NCBI RefSeq assembly: GCF_000025285.1
Contig: NC_013741.1
Location: forward strand, 1,488,001-1,552,000
Length of the DNA: 64,000 nt
Source: Archaeoglobus profundus DSM 5631
GTDB lineage: Archaea; Halobacteriota; Archaeoglobi; Archaeoglobales; Archaeoglobaceae
Reading direction: 5' to 3'
Part shown: positions 60,237-64,000 of the stretch, one piece after another
Layout: each line of letters starts with the position of its first letter
Position numbering within the stretch: the stretch's first letter is position 1
Program-made: the position numbers and the translations under genes
The notes under the pieces: generated by a model
Told to the model about the DNA's origin: nothing
The model's database searches: none
Seen by the model: the letters and a program-made list of their open reading frames with translations, nothing else

Positions 60237-61934
60237 TCAGTACTTTCTTTCAACAGGCTTCCATTTGGTGATCGTAACAGGTATGTAATCAACTTTAACT
60301 CCATCGGATGTCTTGTAGGCTAGGGAATGCTTCAGCCAGTTTTTATCATCTCTTTCTGGATAATCCAACCTGTAATGGGCACCTCTACTTTCCTGTCGCA
60401 GGAGAGCACAATATGCAACCACTTCAGCCAAATCAAGCATGTATCCTAGCTCTATGGTTGAGATTAGGTCGGTGTTAAAGCCTTTTGATTTATCAACAAT
60501 TTCCACATTCCTATACCTTTCTTTGAGCTCTTTTATCTTTCTCACAGCCTCTTTCATTCCCCTTTCCTCTCTGAATATCCACAGGTTTTTATCCATAGTC
60601 TCGTTTAACTCCTTCTTAATCCTGTATGGACTTTCGTCTCCACTTCTTCCGAGCATCTCATCGAACAGCCTTTTCTCCTCTTTCAGATACTCTTCTCTGC
60701 TAACGCTTTTGAAATCTACCTTAGAAGCGTACTCTAAAGCTTTTTCACCTGCAATCCTTCCGAAAACAAGGCATTCGGCAGTTGAATTTGCCCCTAACCT
60801 ATTTGCACCATGAATACTCACGCAGGCACATTCTCCGCAGGCAAACAAACCCTTTATCGGTGTTTCGCAGTTCACGTTAACGTGAATACCACCCATGGTG
60901 TAGTGCGCAACTGGTCTTACAGGAATCGGCTCTTCAACTGGATCTATGCCGACGAACTTCTTACACATGTCCCTTATTAAAGGTAATCTTTCCTCTATCT
61001 TCTCTTCACCCAAATGCCTTAGGTCTAGGGCTATGTAAGGGCCGTTTTCGCTTTCAAAACCTCTTCCCTCTATTATTTCCTTCCACATAGCTCTCGCAAC
61101 AACATCTCTTGGAGCGAGCTCCATCCTCTCTGGAGCATACTTTTTCATGAATCTCTCTCCCTCTTTATTGATGAGATATCCCCCTTCTCCTCTACAAGCT
61201 TCAGTTATTAGTATTCCTGAAGGCACTAGACCAGTTGGGTGGAACTGGAAGAACTCCATATCCTTCAAGGGTACCCCACATCTGTAAGCGATGGCCATTC
61301 CGTCTCCAGTGACTGTATGACTGTACGTAGTGAATCCGTATAGCCTTCCAGCTCCGCCAGTCGCTATAACAACAGCCTTTGCCTCAAACACTATCAAATC
61401 TCCATTCTTCATGTCCACTGCTGTCAAACCTTTCACTCTTCCATCTTCAACAATCAGGTTGGTTGTGAAGAATTCGTTGTAGAAGTGGACGTTTTCGTAA
61501 ACGTGCAATCTCTCGTAGAGTGTGTGAACCTCATGAAAACCCGTTCTGTCCATCGCAAACGTTGCTCTTGGGAAGGAGTGTCCCCCGAAAGGTCTCTGTG
61601 CTATTCTGCCGTCTTCAGTTCTGCTCCAAGGACATCCCCATCTATCTAAAGCGTAGATTTCCTTAGGACATTCTCTTACAAAGATTTCTACAGCATCTTG
61701 GTCAGCCAGAAAGTCCGAACCCTTTACAGTATCCCAAGCATGGAGATCAAAATTATCCTCTGGCTGTAGAACCGCTGCAGTCCCTCCTTCAGCGCAAACG
61801 CTGTGACACCTTATAGGATAAGTCTTTGATATTAGTGCGACCGATGCTTCTTTACTCTTTTCTGCAATAGCAATCGCGCACCTCATTCCGGCCAATCCCG
61901 TTCCCACAATAACGATATCGTGTTGAACTTTCAT
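60237..61934 (-). CDS. sdhA: Succinate dehydrogenase flavoprotein subunit
   Basis: 565 residues from the ATG at 61,934 ([20 protein letters not shown]), with GGAG just upstream; the frame is open 96 bases further but that part is not conserved. FAD-binding GTGLAGM and the covalent-flavin loop [17 protein letters not shown] are seen, as are the substrate blocks [20 protein letters not shown] and [14 protein letters not shown]. It oxidises succinate to fumarate or runs in reverse. First gene of the operon sdhABCD, divergent from livK. Confidence 0.95.
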   Translation of the reverse strand: MKVQHDIVIVGTGLAGMRCAIAIAEKSKEASVALISKTYPIRCHSVCAEGGTAAVLQPEDNFDLHAWDTVKGSDFLADQDAVEIFVRECPKEIYALDRWGCPWSRTEDGRIAQRPFGGHSFPRATFAMDRTGFHEVHTLYERLHVYENVHFYNEFFTTNLIVEDGRVKGLTAVDMKNGDLIVFEAKAVVIATGGAGRLYGFTTYSHTVTGDGMAIAYRCGVPLKDMEFFQFHPTGLVPSGILITEACRGEGGYLINKEGERFMKKYAPERMELAPRDVVARAMWKEIIEGRGFESENGPYIALDLRHLGEEKIEERLPLIRDMCKKFVGIDPVEEPIPVRPVAHYTMGGIHVNVNCETPIKGLFACGECACVSIHGANRLGANSTAECLVFGRIAGEKALEYASKVDFKSVSREEYLKEEKRLFDEMLGRSGDESPYRIKKELNETMDKNLWIFREERGMKEAVRKIKELKERYRNVEIVDKSKGFNTDLISTIELGYMLDLAEVVAYCALLRQESRGAHYRLDYPERDDKNWLKHSLAYKTSDGVKVDYIPVTITKWKPVERKY

Positions 61935-62086
61935 AGCTCCATTGGGTTCGGTCGCTCCATATTTAAATTTAGTCAGTTTGGTTCGAGCTAATTTGACACT
62001 GACTATCAATGTCAATCTTTTTAGTAACATTTATAACTACAGCTTCGATTACGAAAGATCATTGAAAACTGATTGAGGTGGTGGTA

Positions 62087-63460
62087 ATGAAAAGAGCCTT
62101 TTGCGTGGCTATGGTAGCGTTACTGCTGCTGACACCGACAGTTTTGGCGAAAGACGCGATAATAATCGGATTTACGATGTCTCAGACTGGTAAGTATAAC
62201 TCTGAATCGAAAGAACAGTATCAAGGCTTAAAGCTTTGGGCTGACGATGTAAACGCTCAGGGTGGAATATATGTTAAGTCTTTGGATAAAAAGCTCCCAG
62301 TCAAACTCGTCTTCTACGACGATGAGAGTAGCAAGGATAGGGTTCAGCAGTTGTATGCTAAGCTTATAACTGAGGATAATGCTGACTTCCTAATCAGTCC
62401 GTACAGCAGTGGTTTGACTGCTTCCGCCGCAATCATAGCTGAGCAGTACGGTAAGATCATGATAGCAACTGGAGCTGCTTCAGACAGCATATTCAACAAG
62501 GGTTACAAGCATATATTCCAAGTTTACACACCAGCGAGCAGATACCTCACTGGAGCTATAGACATGCTCAAAGCGGCCGATCCAAATGCTAAGAGAGTAG
62601 CGATTGTGTACGAGAACAGTAAGTTTGCAAAGGATGTGTGTACAGCAGTTAAGGAGTACGCCGAGGAGAATGGCTTTGACGTCGTATTATTTGAGCCCTA
62701 TTCCTCTGGAACGACAGACTTCACATCGTTCATAAACAAGATTCTTGCATCGAATCCTGATGCTATAATTGGAGGTGGACACTTCGCCGATGGAGAGAAC
62801 TTTGCAAAGCAGTTGTACGAGAAGAGAGTAAAGGTCAAGTTAATATCTCTGCTTGTCGCTCCAGCTGTTCCAGAGTTTGCAGAAATAGGTGATGCGGCAC
62901 TTTACGTAACAGGTCCTTCTCAGTGGGAGCCACAGGCTAAATACAGTAAGGAAATAGCTGAGAAGCTTGGAGTGGAGTGGTACGGGCCTACCGTTGAACA
63001 GTTTGTTGAACAGTACAAGAGTGCTTACGGATACGAACCGGGATACCATGCCGCTGGTGGATATGTCGCTGGATTGATCTTGCAGAAGGCAATAGAAGAT
63101 GCAGGAACGCTTGATACTGAAAAGGTCAAAGAGGCACTTGAAAAAATGGATATAATGACGTTCTACGGTAGAATAAGCTTTGATACTGGAGAATACTATG
63201 GCAGGCAAAAGGGACACGAAATGGTCTATCTGCAGTGGCAGAAGAAGAATGGCGAGCTTATAAAGGAGGTAGTCTGGCCAGAGGAGGCAAAGTCAGCAGA
63301 TCTCGTGTATCCTCTCTACATTAAGTTCGAGGAAGGTCCAACAGAGGCAGGAACCGAAGTAGTGGAAACAACAGTTACAGAGAAGACCCCCGGTTTTGAG
63401 CTTGTATTCGCAGTAGCTGGATTATGTGCAACTTACATTCTGAGAAGAAAAGTCATTTAA
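62087..63460 (+). CDS. Branched-chain amino-acid type ABC solute-binding protein with PGF-CTERM
   Basis: 457 residues from the ATG at 62,087, with GAGGTGGT upstream. A signal peptide (MKRAFCVAMVALLLLTPTVL) is followed by a two-lobed Peripla_BP_6/LivK fold (IIIGFTMSQTGKYNSESKEQ, ISPYSSGLTASAAIIAEQYG, KRVAIVYENSKFAKDVCTAV, YHAAGGYVAGLILQKAIEDA). Instead of a lipobox the C-terminus ends in a Thr/Glu linker and PGFELVFAVAGLCATYILRR, a PGF-CTERM tail that should anchor it outside the cell. Ligand likely an amino acid, amide or urea; not determined. Confidence 0.87.
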   Translation: MKRAFCVAMVALLLLTPTVLAKDAIIIGFTMSQTGKYNSESKEQYQGLKLWADDVNAQGGIYVKSLDKKLPVKLVFYDDESSKDRVQQLYAKLITEDNADFLISPYSSGLTASAAIIAEQYGKIMIATGAASDSIFNKGYKHIFQVYTPASRYLTGAIDMLKAADPNAKRVAIVYENSKFAKDVCTAVKEYAEENGFDVVLFEPYSSGTTDFTSFINKILASNPDAIIGGGHFADGENFAKQLYEKRVKVKLISLLVAPAVPEFAEIGDAALYVTGPSQWEPQAKYSKEIAEKLGVEWYGPTVEQFVEQYKSAYGYEPGYHAAGGYVAGLILQKAIEDAGTLDTEKVKEALEKMDIMTFYGRISFDTGEYYGRQKGHEMVYLQWQKKNGELIKEVVWPEEAKSADLVYPLYIKFEEGPTEAGTEVVETTVTEKTPGFELVFAVAGLCATYILRRKVI

Positions 63461-63492
63461 ATTTTTAATTTTTATTTTAGGAGGTGATATTC

Positions 63493-64000
63493 TTGATAGA
63501 CATTTGGATAGATTGCTTGATAAGTGGGATTCTCTTGGGGCTTGTTTACGGTCTTGCTGCGATAGGTTTGAACCTCATATTCGGTGTTATGCGTGTCATA
63601 AACCTTTCTCACGGTGCCTTTATAGCCTTGGGTATGTTTGTCGCGTATTACCTTTTCACGTATGGCTTGAACCCCTATTTGGGAGTTCCAGCTATCTTTG
63701 GATTGGGGCTGTTTTTGGGTATGGTTACATACTTTGTAGCTCTGCATAGAGTTATAGATGCTCCTGAGCTTTCTACACTCCTTTCAACCTTTAGCGTTAG
63801 CTTATTCATAATTGGTGTTGGTACATTCGTCTGGACGACAATACCATATGCCATAGACATAGATCTGGGTTATGTAGCGATAGGCAACGTAACAATACTC
63901 GGAACAAAGGTAGCTACTGGCGTAATATCTGTAATACTTACAGCATTACTTTACATATTCCTTTACAGAACAAAACTTGGCAAGGCTGTTAGAGCCGTGT
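63493..64000 (+). CDS. livH: Branched-chain amino-acid type ABC permease LivH, cut by window end
   Basis: 169 codons from a TTG at 63,493 with GGAGGTGAT upstream, running off the right edge. The frame reads MIDIWIDCLISGILLGLVYG, LAAIGLNLIFGVMRVINLSH and GAFIALGMFVAYYLF, the LivH signature, followed by more membrane helices to GKAVRAV at the edge, the start of the EAA coupling loop. It follows livK by 32 bases; LivM, LivG and LivF probably follow outside the window. Confidence 0.9.
   Translation, partial: MIDIWIDCLISGILLGLVYGLAAIGLNLIFGVMRVINLSHGAFIALGMFVAYYLFTYGLNPYLGVPAIFGLGLFLGMVTYFVALHRVIDAPELSTLLSTFSVSLFIIGVGTFVWTTIPYAIDIDLGYVAIGNVTILGTKVATGVISVILTALLYIFLYRTKLGKAVRAV

Noticed and set aside
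61935-62030. N-terminal extension of SdhA
   Set aside because: The conserved FAD-binding start follows the ATG at 61,934, which has its own GGAG site; the extension is not typical of SdhA.

Overview
The window reads as chromosomal DNA of a hyperthermophilic euryarchaeon of the order Archaeoglobales; the species is not assigned. Pointers are archaeal informational genes (PriS primase, GINS, DnaG, TFE, NAC, FtsZ), archaeosine and wyosine tRNA modification genes, a hexulose-6-phosphate synthase/RraA fusion, a WtpABC tungstate transporter, two TauE/SafE transporters tied to UspA-like proteins, a succinate dehydrogenase operon, and surface proteins with PGF-CTERM tails. Many starts look leaderless, with a TATA box about 26 bases upstream of the start codon; others carry strong GGAGGTGA sites.

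Left 12 kb (1-12,500): accessory DNA. It holds a broken small gene, a class II glutamine amidotransferase with a winged helix, a degenerate FtsZ/tubulin-like protein with a 33-residue upstream gene, two secreted staphylococcal-nuclease lipoproteins, and between those a restriction island: McrB, McrC, a DUF4268 nuclease and a ribbon-helix-helix/zinc-ribbon protein behind a 27-base perfect palindrome. Next come an unusual DUF2400-like helix-hairpin-helix protein fused to an Fe-S motif and a NucS-like nuclease domain, and a decayed RelBE-type toxin-antitoxin pair.

Provirus (about 12,819-20,357): a one-strand block ending in a tyrosine integrase and a 3' fragment of tRNA-Leu(GAG). Its order (two small membrane proteins, a signal-peptide/C-terminal-anchor spike candidate, a small basic protein, a large membrane protein, an acidic protein, a P-loop ATPase) matches the pleolipovirus structural module, so I read it as a pleolipovirus-like provirus. 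No replication protein is recognisable, and the intact tRNA-Leu expected at the other end is not in the window.

Housekeeping block (20,396-47,272): HPS-RraA, a sodium symporter with a 49-residue accessory protein, PriS and GINS, tRNA-Ala(CGC), the TauE/Usp cluster with its own regulator and inverted-repeat operators, FtsZ, WtpABC with a ModE-like regulator, BirA, Asd, a DUF2298 membrane protein, a candidate C/D box sRNA, TFE, a CDIN1-type TPD protein, ArcS, TgtA, a LigD-type phosphoesterase, DnaG and Taw1.

Mobile and toxin-antitoxin patch (47,275-53,100): a frameshifted TnpB with strong omega-RNA-like hairpins, a 316-base element with 30-base terminal inverted repeats, an intact TnpB element inserted inside a vapC toxin gene, and remnants of other toxin-antitoxin genes. 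SPOUT/THUMP and DUF2258 genes sit inside this patch.

Right end (53,357-64,000): a large S-layer-type protein, NAC and TrmI, a drug/metabolite exporter, a winged-helix regulator, sdhABCD on the minus strand, and the start of a branched-chain amino-acid type ABC transporter (LivK with PGF-CTERM, LivH cut by the window end).
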